From Phycisphaerales bacterium (GTDB lineage Bacteria; Planctomycetota; Phycisphaerae; UBA1845), in contig JACKHH010000030.1 of assembly GCA_020639095.1 (NCBI GenBank), positions 1-37,363 of the forward strand: DNA of 37,363 bases, in the 5' to 3' direction. Within the stretch, counting starts at the first letter, position 1, and every line of letters begins with the position of its first letter. The translations under genes and the position numbers were made by a program. Positions 1-9,735 of this stretch are shown one piece after another. The notes beneath the pieces are model-generated. The model was not told the DNA's origin. It saw only the letters and a list, made by a program, of their open reading frames with translations, and did not search any database.

Positions 1-288
1 TACCACTGGCCCGGCAACGTGCGTGAACTCGAAAACGTGCTGCAACGGGCGATCGTAATGTCCGACGACGCGACCATCGACGTGGCCAATCTCCCGTCGG
101 TCATGCACTTCACCATTCCCAGTGCTCGCGATGTCCATCGCACCTTGGCACAGGTGGAACAGGAGCACATTCGCAGGGTGCTCGCAAGCGTCGACGGCAA
201 CAAGACACGGGCCGCGGAGATCCTGGGCGTCGACCGAAAAACACTCCGCGAAAAGCTCAAGCAGATGGATATGACGCAGGCCCCATAA
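1..288 (+). CDS. Sigma-54-dependent regulator, C-terminal part (5' end outside window)
   Basis: The reading frame is open from base 1. It begins with the end of an AAA+ sigma-54 activator domain: WPGNVRELENV is the conserved WPGNVREL motif near the end of the AAA+ fold. A linker follows, then a Fis-type helix-turn-helix at about residues 60-92 of the visible part (GNKTRAAEILGVDRKTLREKL). Proteins of this family (NtrC/AtoC/ZraR type) bind upstream enhancer sites and use ATP to open sigma-54 RNA polymerase complexes. Many carry an N-terminal receiver domain, which would lie outside the window, so the signal and the targets cannot be read. The assignment to the family is firm; the exact subfamily is open. 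Confidence 0.93.
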   Translation, partial: YHWPGNVRELENVLQRAIVMSDDATIDVANLPSVMHFTIPSARDVHRTLAQVEQEHIRRVLASVDGNKTRAAEILGVDRKTLREKLKQMDMTQAP

Positions 289-567
289 CGTGCACCACAA
301 CCGCAATCGCGAGTGCACGAGCGGTGGGGTGGATTACCCCGGTGGGATGTTTTGTGCCGGCGCATCGTAGCCGGGCAGCGCGCTTCTGATCACGGCATCG
401 CCTGGAATTCCCCCAGAATCACTCCGGAACACCGAACAATCTCGGTTGCGATTGTGCAGCGCCCTACGCCATCGCGTTCACGTCTCTATGGCATGCGAGT
501 TGCTCTGGGTTGAGCACAGCCGCTGCTGATGTGTCACCGGCGTGCGGCTGCACCGTGGAGCGGAAGC

Positions 568-975
568 ATGCAGCTAGGGCAGCTTAACATTTCAGCGACT
601 GACCTGCTTCGGCTGAGAGATTTGCTGGACGCGTTGAGTTCGCGGGGTCAGGGTCTGCGTCCCGACCTACGGGCGCTGCAATGCAGACTCGATCAAGCCA
701 TTGTGAACGCGCACAAAGAAGTCCCCGAAGACGTGGTCACGGTCGATTCTGAAGTGCGCTTAAGCGACGGACGCACCGGTGCTGAGATTCGGTGCAGCAT
801 CGTTTTCCCTGAGTGTGCAGAAGCGGCGGTGGGACGCATTTCAGTACTCGCACCGCTTGGCGCCGCTCTGTTGGGGCACCGTACCGGTGAGCGCGTGGCA
901 TTCGACGCGCCTGAAGGACCACGCAATTGTGAAATCCTAAGTGTGCAACAACGCCCGGAGTCGAGTTCGGGATGA
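568..975 (+). CDS. Rnk/GreA C-terminal domain-like protein
   Basis: A 135-residue protein from the ATG at 568; an earlier in-frame ATG at 529 is less likely. The N-terminal half looks helical (LLRLRDLLDALSSRG), as in the short coiled-coil of Rnk. The C-terminal half (about residues 60-130) matches the FKBP-like GreA/GreB C-terminal domain, with the recognisable stretch GRISVLAPLGAALLGHRTGE. In known family members this domain contacts RNA polymerase near the secondary channel; Rnk competes with GreA and DksA. Whether this protein acts on polymerase is inference. It lies 62 bases upstream of the hexapeptide-repeat gene and may be cotranscribed with it. Confidence 0.8.
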   Translation: MQLGQLNISATDLLRLRDLLDALSSRGQGLRPDLRALQCRLDQAIVNAHKEVPEDVVTVDSEVRLSDGRTGAEIRCSIVFPECAEAAVGRISVLAPLGAALLGHRTGERVAFDAPEGPRNCEILSVQQRPESSSG

Positions 976-1037
976 CAAGGGAACGCGACGAGCCAATCAC
1001 TCGCTCGTGCAGATCATGTTTAAAAGGAGATCGCCCC

Positions 1038-1556
1038 ATGACGTCAACTTCCAAAGCCGGCGAGGCACAAATAGACCCGACCGCAGATGTTCATCCATCC
1101 GCCGTCATCGAAGGGGACGTGCGCGTTGGCGTGAACTGCCGCATCGGTGCAGGCGCTTATCTTGATGGCAGACTTCGTCCCGTGCGTATCGGAGCCAACA
1201 CAATCATCGGCGCGCAGTGCGTGATCGAAGCGACAACCTCAGCGGAGGTCAACATCGGTGAGTGGGTAACCATTCAGCCGGGGGCAATTGTTCAGGGCGC
1301 TCGAGTGTCAGGATGGGCTGATGTGGGGGCGCGGTGCGTCCTCGCGGAAGGCTCGCACGTGGAATGCTGGGGTTCGGTGGCAGACGGGAGTGTGCTTCCG
1401 GCGGGCAAGATAGTGCCTGAGCGCTATCGTGGTTCCGGGAATCCAATTCGCATGGTTGGAGAACATGCCACAGCTCAGGTTCAAGCGGCGGCGCGAGAGC
1501 GTAAACGTGCATCAGTCGCAAACTCGGCGTTGTGCAACCGGCTGAAATGCGGTTGA
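1038..1556 (+). CDS. Left-handed beta-helix (hexapeptide-repeat) protein
   Basis: The start at 1038 is set by a clear Shine-Dalgarno sequence (AAAGGAG, 1023-1029); the frame is open further upstream but without a better start. The 172 residues show imperfect hexapeptide repeats of the [LIV]-G-x4 type from about residue 12 to 115 (for example VHPSAVIEGDVRVG and VRIGANTIIGAQCVIE), the signature of a left-handed parallel beta-helix. The fold is shared by acyl/acetyltransferases and gamma-type carbonic anhydrases. The phrase GNPIRMVGE near the end resembles the post-helix segment of gamma-carbonic-anhydrase-like proteins. I do not see the full set of metal-binding histidines, so enzymatic function is left open. 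Confidence 0.75.
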   Translation: MTSTSKAGEAQIDPTADVHPSAVIEGDVRVGVNCRIGAGAYLDGRLRPVRIGANTIIGAQCVIEATTSAEVNIGEWVTIQPGAIVQGARVSGWADVGARCVLAEGSHVECWGSVADGSVLPAGKIVPERYRGSGNPIRMVGEHATAQVQAAARERKRASVANSALCNRLKCG

Positions 1557-1726
1557 TGCGCAACAAGTCGCGTTCTGCGTCTGCGTCGAGTCTTGGCGTC
1601 GGCGCATTGAGAATGAGAACGGACCGGCACCGCGGAATGTGATGCGGAGCTGTCCTGGGTCACGGAAGAAAGTGTCGCGGCGACTTGCCGCCGTTAACGG
1701 TTGATTGTTCAAATAAGGGTATCGCG

Positions 1727-3013
1727 ATGGTAAACCGGCCTTTTAATGCATTTGTAATGGCGCAGTCGCAGTTCGACAAGATCGCGGACAGTCTCGGCCT
1801 GGATCAGGCCACCAAGGACCTCTTGCGAAATCCCATACGAGAGTATCACTTCAGTCTTCCGGTGCGGATGGACGACGGCAGCTTCAAGGTCTTTCAAGGG
1901 TACCGCGTACAGCACAATGATGCGCGCGGACCCGCGAAGGGCGGGATTCGCTTCCACCCGCAGGAGACCGTCGACACCGTGCGCGCTCTTGCGATGTGGA
2001 TGACTTGGAAGTGCGCCGTCGCGGACCTTCCCCTCGGCGGCGGCAAGGGCGGGGTGATCTGTGATCCGCACAACCTGAGCATGACTGAGCAGCAGAACAT
2101 CTGCCGGGCGTACGTACGGCAGGTCGTACGTGACATCGGCCCGATTCGCGACGTGCCGGCGCCGGATGTGATGACCACCGGACAGCACATGCTCTGGATG
2201 GTCGACGAGTACGAGCAGATCCATGGCGGCCGTTATCCCGGCGCGATCACTGGAAAACCGGTGGGCATGGGCGGGTCGTTGGGTCGCACCGAGGCGACAG
2301 GATTCGGCGTGGTCTTCGCGCTGCGTGAAGCGTTGAAGGAACTCGGTATCCGCCCACAGGACACCACCGCGAGTGTGCAAGGATTTGGAAACGTTGCGCA
2401 GTACGCCGTCGAACTCTACCAGCAAATCGGTGGTACCGTGATCGCAGTATCCTGTTGGGACCAGGAAGCCCAGCGGGCACACACCTTCCGCAGGAAGGAC
2501 GGTATCGACTTCGCCGAACTGCGCGGAATCACTGATCGATTTGGCGGTATCAGCAAACCACAGGCCGCAAACCTGGGCTATGAGGTATTGCCGGGCGAGG
2601 CCTGGATCGCACAGGATGTCGACATACTCCTGCCCTGCGCTTTGGAAAACTCCATCACGGGTGAGAGCGTCATCGAAATTCCCAAGCGCGTGAAGATCAT
2701 CGCGGAGGGCGCCAACGGACCGACGACGCCGGACGCCGACCACGTGCTGCGCGAACGCGGTATATTCGTGATTCCCGACTTTCTCGCGAATGCGGGCGGA
2801 GTCACGTGCAGTTACCTTGAGCAGGTGCAAAGCAACATGAACTACTTCTGGGAGAAGGACGAGGTGCTCGGCAAGCTCGACGTGATGATGACGTCGGCCT
2901 TCGTCGCGGTCAGCGAAATGGCACGTAAGCGGAAGCTGTACATGCGCGACGCCGCGTACACGATCGCCATCGCTCGCGTCGCGCAGGCGTGTAAGGATCG
3001 TGGATGGGTTTGA
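1727..3013 (+). CDS. gdhA: Glutamate dehydrogenase (Glu/Leu/Phe/Val family)
   Basis: Catalyses reversible NAD(P)-dependent oxidative deamination of glutamate to 2-oxoglutarate and ammonia in the cytoplasm. From the ATG at 1727 it has 428 residues, the usual length of the hexameric enzyme. The N-terminal substrate domain contains KGGIRFHP (about residues 71-78), WMTWKCAVADLPLGGGKGG with the conserved lysines (about K95 and catalytic K107), and RDVPAPDVMT. The Rossmann domain contains VQGFGNVAQYAVEL near residue 220. The choice between 1727 and an earlier non-ATG start rests on family length and a weak AAGGG upstream. It precedes two PEP/pyruvate-binding proteins on the same strand, linking nitrogen assimilation with phosphoenolpyruvate metabolism by position only. 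Cofactor preference cannot be read safely. Confidence 0.95.
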   Translation: MVNRPFNAFVMAQSQFDKIADSLGLDQATKDLLRNPIREYHFSLPVRMDDGSFKVFQGYRVQHNDARGPAKGGIRFHPQETVDTVRALAMWMTWKCAVADLPLGGGKGGVICDPHNLSMTEQQNICRAYVRQVVRDIGPIRDVPAPDVMTTGQHMLWMVDEYEQIHGGRYPGAITGKPVGMGGSLGRTEATGFGVVFALREALKELGIRPQDTTASVQGFGNVAQYAVELYQQIGGTVIAVSCWDQEAQRAHTFRRKDGIDFAELRGITDRFGGISKPQAANLGYEVLPGEAWIAQDVDILLPCALENSITGESVIEIPKRVKIIAEGANGPTTPDADHVLRERGIFVIPDFLANAGGVTCSYLEQVQSNMNYFWEKDEVLGKLDVMMTSAFVAVSEMARKRKLYMRDAAYTIAIARVAQACKDRGWV

Positions 3014-3053
3014 GTGGGTTTGATTTTCGAGCGTCTCGATTTGCGAAACGTCG

Positions 3054-4799
3054 ATGAGCGCACAGACCGGCACAATCAGGTACCCCGCGTTTGACCGCAA
3101 ATTCTTCGATTCCGACGAGGACTTCACGGTCATCGGGGGTGGCGAACTCGGCGGCAAGGCGCTGGGGTTGGCGACCGCCAAGCGCATCATCGCCGACTCC
3201 GGACTGGCTGACGCGTTTGCCGGTTTGGCTGTCGGCATCCCGCGCTTGACCGTGCTCCGCACCGATGTCTTCGAGCAGTTCATGGCACAGAACGATCTTT
3301 CCGAGATCGCCGACGCCGATTTGCCCGACGAGCGCATCGCGCACGCGTTCTTGCAAGGCGAGCTTCCGCCGTTGATTGTCGGAGACCTGCGTGCCCTGAT
3401 CGCGCGGATCACGACGCCGTTGGCGGTGCGTTCTTCGAGTCTGTTGGAAGACGCGTTGCAGCACCCCTTTGCCGGGGTTTACGCCACCAAGATGGTGCCG
3501 AATAACCAGTCCGCGATCAACGATCGTTTCAAAAAGCTCGTCGAAGCGATCAAGTTCGTCTGGGCGTCCACGTTTTTCCGCGACGCCAAGCGCTACATGC
3601 GCACGATCGAGCGCGACATTCGCGACGAACGGATGGCAGTGATCATCCAGGAAGTCGTCGGCGAGCGCTTTAACGACCGCTTTTATCCGATCGTTTCCGG
3701 AGTCGTGCGCACGCACAACTTCTATCCCACCGGGCCCGCCCGGCACGAAGACGGGGTTGTGAATCTGGCACTCGGGCTGGGCAAGTCAATCGTGGACGGT
3801 GGGGTCACCTGGACGTATAGCCCGCGCTACCCGCATCACGCCCCGCCGTTCGCTTCTCCCCGCGACCTGCTGCACAACACGCAAACGCAACTGTGGGCGG
3901 TGAACATGCAGCCCGCATGCTACGATCCGGTCAGCGAGTCGGAATACCTGGTGCAGGTCGGGCTCGAAGACGCCGAGCGCGACGACGTGCTGCGGTTTAC
4001 TGCATCAACCTACGATGCCGGTGCAGATCGCATTGCGCTGGGCACAGGCAGGGATGGGCCGCGAGCATTGACGTTTGGTCCCTTGCTCGAATTGAGCGAC
4101 GTACCGCTCAACCCGCTCATTGAACGACTGGCGATGACATTTAAGGACGCGCTGGACTGTGATGTCGAGATCGAGTTCGCGTTGACGTTGGATCGGCAAT
4201 CGGGGCTGCCTGCGCGCTTGGGTTTTCTCCAGGTCCGGCCGATGATGGTTGCAGATGAGCAGATCACGGTCGAAGAGGCAGCGCTTCACTACGAGCGTGC
4301 GCTGCTGGCCAGTGACCTGGTGTTGGGCAATGGTGAGACCACGTCCATCATTGACGTCGTTTACGTCAAACCGGCGACGTTCGACGCGAAGCATACGCAG
4401 GCGATCGCCGTCGAGATCGAGCGGTTCAACGCAGCGCTGGTTGCGGAGCAACGCAATTACGTGATCATCGGCTTCGGGCGTTGGGGTAGCAGTGATCCGT
4501 GGCTGGGTATCCCCGTGACCTGGCCGCAGATTTCCGGCGCGCGCGTGATCGTGGAAGCGACCTTGCCGGACATGAACGTGGATGCGAGCCAGGGTTCGCA
4601 CTTTTTCCACAACATGATCAGCTTCGGTGTGCAATACTTCACCGTGCGGCATGCCGGCGAATTCGCGATCGACTGGGACTGGCTTGATCGGCAACCTGCG
4701 ACGGTGGAAACTGAATTCGTTCGGCAGGTCCATCTGGATGCGCCCCTAACGGTGCGCGTTGACGGACACTGCGGGCGCGGTGTGATTCTGCACGGCTGA
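3054..4799 (+). CDS. PEP/pyruvate-binding domain protein (PPDK N-terminal-like), first copy
   Basis: A 581-residue protein built around the ATP-grasp-like PEP/pyruvate-binding domain of phosphoenolpyruvate synthase and pyruvate phosphate dikinase. Seen directly: a glycine-rich entry motif GGELGGKALGLA (about residue 29), the core RSSSLLEDALQHPFAGVYAT (about residue 126), and IIQEVVGERF. I see no phosphohistidine swivelling domain and no PEP-binding TIM barrel, so it is not a complete PEP synthase. The C-terminal part (GRWGSSDPWLGIPVTW, about residue 474, and GSHFFHNMISFG) is shared with the next gene, so the two are paralogues or partners. It lies 40 bases after gdhA and 26 bases before the next gene, probably in one operon. 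No clear Shine-Dalgarno precedes the ATG. Substrate and reaction are unknown. Confidence 0.85.
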   Translation: MSAQTGTIRYPAFDRKFFDSDEDFTVIGGGELGGKALGLATAKRIIADSGLADAFAGLAVGIPRLTVLRTDVFEQFMAQNDLSEIADADLPDERIAHAFLQGELPPLIVGDLRALIARITTPLAVRSSSLLEDALQHPFAGVYATKMVPNNQSAINDRFKKLVEAIKFVWASTFFRDAKRYMRTIERDIRDERMAVIIQEVVGERFNDRFYPIVSGVVRTHNFYPTGPARHEDGVVNLALGLGKSIVDGGVTWTYSPRYPHHAPPFASPRDLLHNTQTQLWAVNMQPACYDPVSESEYLVQVGLEDAERDDVLRFTASTYDAGADRIALGTGRDGPRALTFGPLLELSDVPLNPLIERLAMTFKDALDCDVEIEFALTLDRQSGLPARLGFLQVRPMMVADEQITVEEAALHYERALLASDLVLGNGETTSIIDVVYVKPATFDAKHTQAIAVEIERFNAALVAEQRNYVIIGFGRWGSSDPWLGIPVTWPQISGARVIVEATLPDMNVDASQGSHFFHNMISFGVQYFTVRHAGEFAIDWDWLDRQPATVETEFVRQVHLDAPLTVRVDGHCGRGVILHG

Positions 4800-4825
4800 C
4801 CTTGCCGGCGGCCTGGAGGCAATTC

Positions 4826-7800
4826 ATGGCGGAGCAAGACCAACGCGTCGCGGACATTCTTCGGTCGTTGAAGGAACGGGCGAAGGAATTGAACTGCCTC
4901 TACCAGGTGGAGGAGATCACCAACAATGCGGAGGCCTCGCTGGACGACGTACTGCGCGGCGTGATCGACGTGATTCCACCCGGTTGGCAGTACCCTGACG
5001 TTTGCGCCGCCCGCGTCTGCATCAACGACACGGAACACGCGTCGAAGCACTTCAGAGAAACCACTTGGTCCCAGAGCGCGAAGATCAAAGTCTACGGCGA
5101 ACCCGTCGGGACCATCGATGTCGTTTATACCGAAACGATGCCCCATGCGGATGAAGGCCCGTTCCTTAAGGAAGAACGCAAGCTGCTTGAGACCATCGCC
5201 GACCGCATCGGAAGCTGCATCACGCATCGCCGCCTGCTCGAAACAATGCAAAGCATGCGCACTCCGGCGAAGGCGGCACCAGCCCGCGGGCGCGAATGGG
5301 CTGCGATTCTCGACCTGTTGCGCCGTACCGATCAAAGCCTGCTCATGCGCGTCGCGCGCAAGATGATCAACCACCTATGCTGGAGTGGGGTACACGATGC
5401 CGAAGTCCTGCTGCAACGGTTTAGCCCGTACCAGGGAATCGATGAGCCGGACGTATTCCTCGAATCGAACCGGCCGAGACAGAAGAACTCGACCCCATCA
5501 GCCACAACCCTGGCGGACGAAGTATTCGATCTCGCGGCCGTCAATCTCAGCGACGATGAAATCATCTCCTGCGTGCACGGGTGGATCAAGCAGGACCGAG
5601 CCAGTTTCCTAGTCAATACGCTGGAAAACTACCATACGGCAATCTCCGAAGTCGCGGATGCCATCCAACGCTATCAGCATGCCGGCCACGGCGAGGTGGA
5701 ACTCTCGCATTCGACGCGCAAGGGGCTGCTCGTCGCGCTGGTACGGCGGTTTCTCTCCGACCAACTTGAATACATCAACGTCGCGAAGAATTACGTCGAG
5801 ATAAAGGACTTTCACCAACTCATCCGGCGGTTGATCTATCCCGCGCGCGGACACGGCAAGACCGGCGGCAAGGGTGCGGGGCTTTTTCTGGCGTACCAGA
5901 TCGTTCAGACGCACAAGGACGAAGACAAGTTTCTCGAAGAGATCAAGACACCGAAGACCTGGTACCTCACGTCGGACGGCATGCATGACTTCGTCTACTG
6001 CAACCATCTCGAAGACGTGTTCTCGCAGAAGTACAAAGAGATAGACGAGGTCCGCCAGGAATACCCCGATATTGTGCAGGTGTTCAAGAACTCACAGTTC
6101 TCCGCGACGATCGTTAAGGGGCTGTCGCTCGCGCTCGACGATCTGGGCGACAAGCCGCTCATCGTGCGCAGCTCGAGCCTGCTCGAAGATCGCTTCGGGG
6201 CGGCCTTTTCCGGCAAGTACAAAAGCCTCTTTCTCGCCAACCGTGGTAGCAAGCAGGAACGCCTCGAAGCGCTGATGGACGCGATTGCTGAAGTCTACGC
6301 GTCGACGTTCGGGCCCGATCCGATTCAGTATCGCGCCGAACGCAACCTTCTCGATTTCCAGGAAGGCATGGGCGTGCTTATTCAGGAGGTCGTGGGCACA
6401 CGCGTGGGCAATTATTATCTGCCGGCATTTGCCGGTGTCGCTTTCAGCCACAACGAGTTTCGCTGGTCGCCAAGGATCAAACGCGAGGACGGACTCGTGC
6501 GGCTCGTGCCGGGCCTAGGCACTCGGGCGGTCGACCGGCTTGGCGATGACTACCCGGTGCTGGTGTCGCCCGGTCAACCCGGATTGCGGGCAAACGCGAC
6601 ACCGGAAGAGGTTGTGCGCTACGCCCCGCGTTATCTGGACGTCATCAACCTAGACACTAATAAGTTCGAAACCATCGAAGTGCGGGAGTTCCTCCGGAGC
6701 ACAGGTGATGAACTGCCCGCCGCTGAGATGCTGATCTCGATCTACGAGGAGAATCACCTGAGTGCACCGCTGATGGGCCGCGTCGATTTTCAGCGCGATG
6801 ACTTGGTCATGACATTCGAAGGGCTGCTTAATCGCACGCCGTTCGTCAAACAGATGCACGCGTTGCTCAAACTTCTCGAGCGCGAGGTCAAGCACCCCGT
6901 CGACATTGAGTTCGCCTCCGACGGCAAAGACCTCTACCTCCTGCAATGTCGTGCCCAAGCGCCGGCGAAGTCCACGCGACCAGCACCGATACCGCGTGAT
7001 ATCGCCCATCAGCGCCTGATCTTCTCTGCCAATCGCCATGTATCCAACGGTATCGTGCCCAACATCACGCACATCGTTTACGTTGATCCACAGCGTTACA
7101 GCCAACTCGCAACGCGCGAAGAAATGCTCGCCGTCGGTCGGGCAGTGGGCAAACTCAACAAGCTGCTTCCCAAACGCCAGTTCATCTTGATGGGCCCCGG
7201 TCGCTGGGGAAGCCGCGGCGATATACGACTCGGTGTGTCCGTGACGTATTCCGACATCAATAACACGGCGATGCTCGTAGAGATTGCTCGCCGTACTGGA
7301 GACTACACGCCCGATGTCTCGTTCGGCACGCACTTCTTCCAGGACTTGGTCGAGTCTGAGATTCGCTACCTGCCGCTATATCCCGATGAGGACGGCGTAA
7401 CCTTCAATGAAGCATTCCTTACACACGGTTCCAATCTGCTCACGGATCTCGTGCCTGAGTTCACAGCGCTCGCCGACACGGTGCGGGTGATCGACGTGCC
7501 CCAGGTCGCGGACGGCAACGTGTTGTATGTCTTGATGAATGCAGATCTTGACGAAGCAGTCGGCGTGCTCAGCGAACTGACTTCTCAGGCCAACTACTCC
7601 GATGACGTCGAAAAGACCGCGATCACACACGACGGCGCGGATTGGCGATGGCGCGCTCGCATTGCCGAGAGTATCGCCGCCAAACTCGCCCCCGCGCGCT
7701 TCGGCATAAAAGCGCTGTACCTGATCGGCAGCACCAAGAACGCAACTGCCGGTCCCGCGAGCGACATCGACCTGCTCGTGCATTTCAACGGTAATGACGA

Positions 7801-8014
7801 GCAACGCCGCGACCTGCTGCGCTGGTTTGAGGGGTGGAGCATGTCGTTGGCTGAGATCAACTACTTCCGCACGGGTTACCGTACAGAGGGACTGCTCGAC
7901 GTGCACCTGATTACCGACGACGACATCGCGCAGCAGTCGAGTTATGCGGTGAAAATCGATGCGGTCACTGACGCGGCTCGGAAACTGAAAATGTCCGCCC
8001 GGGATCCATCATAG
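4826..8014 (+). CDS. GAF - PEP/pyruvate-binding - nucleotidyltransferase multidomain protein
   Basis: About 1062 residues from the ATG at 4826, preceded by GGAGG. The N-terminal 150 residues look like a GAF sensor domain (a helix, PPGWQYPDVCAARVCIN, then EERKLLETIADRIG). The middle is a PEP/pyruvate-binding domain like that of the preceding gene: TGGKGAGLFLAYQ (about residue 346), RSSSLLEDRFGAAFSGKY (about residue 449), IQEVVGTRVGN, and GPGRWGSRGD (about residue 790). The last 120 residues contain a minimal nucleotidyltransferase signature, GSTKNATAGPASDIDLLVHF (GS...DxD). As in the preceding gene, no swivelling histidine domain is visible. A sensor joined to a kinase-like and a nucleotidyl-transfer domain suggests a regulatory or modifying enzyme rather than a gluconeogenic one. 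That is inference. Confidence 0.85.
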   Translation: MAEQDQRVADILRSLKERAKELNCLYQVEEITNNAEASLDDVLRGVIDVIPPGWQYPDVCAARVCINDTEHASKHFRETTWSQSAKIKVYGEPVGTIDVVYTETMPHADEGPFLKEERKLLETIADRIGSCITHRRLLETMQSMRTPAKAAPARGREWAAILDLLRRTDQSLLMRVARKMINHLCWSGVHDAEVLLQRFSPYQGIDEPDVFLESNRPRQKNSTPSATTLADEVFDLAAVNLSDDEIISCVHGWIKQDRASFLVNTLENYHTAISEVADAIQRYQHAGHGEVELSHSTRKGLLVALVRRFLSDQLEYINVAKNYVEIKDFHQLIRRLIYPARGHGKTGGKGAGLFLAYQIVQTHKDEDKFLEEIKTPKTWYLTSDGMHDFVYCNHLEDVFSQKYKEIDEVRQEYPDIVQVFKNSQFSATIVKGLSLALDDLGDKPLIVRSSSLLEDRFGAAFSGKYKSLFLANRGSKQERLEALMDAIAEVYASTFGPDPIQYRAERNLLDFQEGMGVLIQEVVGTRVGNYYLPAFAGVAFSHNEFRWSPRIKREDGLVRLVPGLGTRAVDRLGDDYPVLVSPGQPGLRANATPEEVVRYAPRYLDVINLDTNKFETIEVREFLRSTGDELPAAEMLISIYEENHLSAPLMGRVDFQRDDLVMTFEGLLNRTPFVKQMHALLKLLEREVKHPVDIEFASDGKDLYLLQCRAQAPAKSTRPAPIPRDIAHQRLIFSANRHVSNGIVPNITHIVYVDPQRYSQLATREEMLAVGRAVGKLNKLLPKRQFILMGPGRWGSRGDIRLGVSVTYSDINNTAMLVEIARRTGDYTPDVSFGTHFFQDLVESEIRYLPLYPDEDGVTFNEAFLTHGSNLLTDLVPEFTALADTVRVIDVPQVADGNVLYVLMNADLDEAVGVLSELTSQANYSDDVEKTAITHDGADWRWRARIAESIAAKLAPARFGIKALYLIGSTKNATAGPASDIDLLVHFNGNDEQRRDLLRWFEGWSMSLAEINYFRTGYRTEGLLDVHLITDDDIAQQSSYAVKIDAVTDAARKLKMSARDPS

Positions 8015-8024
8015 GGGGATCCTA

Positions 8025-8936
8025 TCAGATCAGCTCGCGTGTGGCTGCTTCGGGATTTGCCGGATCGAAGCGCACAAGCGCCAACTCAGGACCATCATGC
8101 GCTGCCGAGAGGCACACCGTCCTGCCGATTCGATCCTGCCACGAACCGGTCAACCTTGCCGATTCATGGATGTGTCCGTGCAACGTAAGCAGCGGTTGAC
8201 GCGCCGCGATGAAACGCTGGATTGCGATGCTGCCCACGTGGACGTCAACAGGCACGTGATCGATCATCCGCCCGTCGAGCGCCGCGCGATCGAGCTTGGT
8301 CTGATATGGCGGAGCATGAAAGAGTATGATCGCACGATCCAAATTCGCGTGGCCGGCGAGACGCTCCAGATCGGCTTGGATGGTAGCGAAGCGCGCAGCG
8401 CGCGAGTCGACCGGAACCGATCGGTGGCCTTCCTCAGGCGATACGCAGCCCGGATCGACGTATTGGGAAACGTCATAGCGTTCCCAGTCCTTGAGCAGGA
8501 ACGGTGTGGGTGAGACGCATGCATAGCCGTAGACCTGAGATTCGCCGAACGTAATACAGCGATCGTGTACGTACTCCCATACACCCTCGGCAGCCGCGTC
8601 AACAATCGCCGCTTCCTCCGATCGCGGATCGTCGTTCCCCAGTATGACCAAAACACGTGGGTAGGCACTCGCAAGCCGTTGCCGCACGTCGCGTAAGCGC
8701 TTAACGAGAAAACCCGAGATGAAGTCGCCCGGCAACCCGGCGTGAGACGACAATGCCCCCAACCCAGTCGGAAGCAGGTCGCCACCGAGAAAGACAGCTT
8801 GGGGTCGCTCTGAGAGAATCGCATCAATCAGCTTTTCGTAGCGATCGACGCGACCATGAAGATCTGATGCAAAGAGGCACAATGCCATGTCGGACCGCAT
8901 TACAATTGACTCGCATTCGGATGTGTGGTGGATCAT
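8025..8936 (-). CDS. Calcineurin-like metallophosphoesterase
   Basis: The metallophosphoesterase motifs appear in order: ASDLHG near the start, GGDLLPTG, ILGNDDPR (the GNHD block), FHAPPYQTKLD, and LHGHIHES (GHxH). Together they form the two-metal site. The family includes phosphodiesterases and phosphatases acting on varied small molecules; the substrate is not readable. The frame stays open upstream to 9128, but residues before about 8936 do not look like part of the domain. Starts at 8936 (weak AGGA), 8900 and 8888 are all possible, and the last gives the tightest fit to the domain. The gene converges on the PEP-binding gene, with only 10 bases between the stops. Confidence 0.85.
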   Translation of the reverse strand: MIHHTSECESIVMRSDMALCLFASDLHGRVDRYEKLIDAILSERPQAVFLGGDLLPTGLGALSSHAGLPGDFISGFLVKRLRDVRQRLASAYPRVLVILGNDDPRSEEAAIVDAAAEGVWEYVHDRCITFGESQVYGYACVSPTPFLLKDWERYDVSQYVDPGCVSPEEGHRSVPVDSRAARFATIQADLERLAGHANLDRAIILFHAPPYQTKLDRAALDGRMIDHVPVDVHVGSIAIQRFIAARQPLLTLHGHIHESARLTGSWQDRIGRTVCLSAAHDGPELALVRFDPANPEAATRELI

Positions 8937-9252
8937 CTTAGCACATCCTATTGGATGTGGTAACCGTCTTTGATCTGCTGTCGTGATCAGCATGAAATCC
9001 TTGTGGACGCCTCCATTCATATCCGAATAGAACTCAAACGAAACGCCCGAGGTCAGGTTTTGACTTGTGCTTTCATCGATGAGTGGCCGGCACAGGTTCG
9101 GGCCCAAGTACGATCGAATGCAAAGCACGAACGCGGACGTACTACCGTCGACCGATTCTAGGTGAGTACTCGACGTTTGCGCCCAAGCCCGAGAATCGCG
9201 ACCTCCGGGGTGGACGTCTGGAGGTCGATGCGGGTTATGCCCCTACTCAGCG
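8937..9252. other. Intergenic stretch, no supported gene
   Basis: Lies between the start of the phosphoesterase and the broken end of the IS630 transposase. Short frames exist on both strands but none has a ribosome-binding site or a recognisable domain. The transposase has lost its C-terminus here, so the stretch probably contains an old insertion or deletion junction. Confidence 0.5.
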
Positions 9253-9735
9253 TCATCCAGTTGTGTGAATTGCGCTTTTGCCCATTCTCGCTGCTGACGG
9301 CTCGGGACAGTTCGGCGGCAAGAACAGCAGCCGCGCGCCCGCGGATTCGATCAACTCACGAATCCGCGCGCGTTTGTGACTCGATAGATTGTCCATGACC
9401 ACAACGTCGCCGCAGCGAAGCTCGGGAACAAGAACCTGTTCCACGAACGCTTCTAACACATCGCCGTTGACCGCGCCATCCACCACCGTCGAGCAACGCA
9501 TCCCGCTGATACCCAGCGCGGCAATCAGCGTGGTCGTTTTCCAGTGACCATGTGGGACCTTGTCGACCAGCCGTTCGCCACGCGGCGCGCGCCCGCGCGT
9601 CATGTTCGTTTTGGTCCACGTTTCGTCGATGAAAATGAGGCGTTTGGCGTTGATTCGCGGCAGAATGCGCTTCCAGACGGCGCAGCGACGCGCTACGTCC
9701 GGCCGGTCTTGCTCCGCCGCATGGATTGTCTTTGT
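9253..9735 (-). pseudogene. IS630 transposase, OrfB (catalytic half), truncated
   Basis: This frame is open from 9735 although its first ATG is at 9603; the upstream part is clearly coding, with CAVWKRILPRINAKRLIFID containing the first catalytic aspartate (FIDET). The second aspartate is in VVMDNLSSHK. After FLPPNCPE, where family members continue with a motif such as SPDLNPIE carrying the catalytic glutamate, the sequence turns into unrelated residues and stops. The DDE triad is therefore incomplete and the enzyme is expected to be inactive. The upstream DNA-binding half looks intact. Confidence 0.8.

Noticed and set aside
1709..3412. 567-residue minus-strand frame opposite gdhA and the first PEP-binding gene
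   Set aside because: The plus-strand frames have clear conserved motifs; this long antisense frame results from GC-rich codon use and has no domain.
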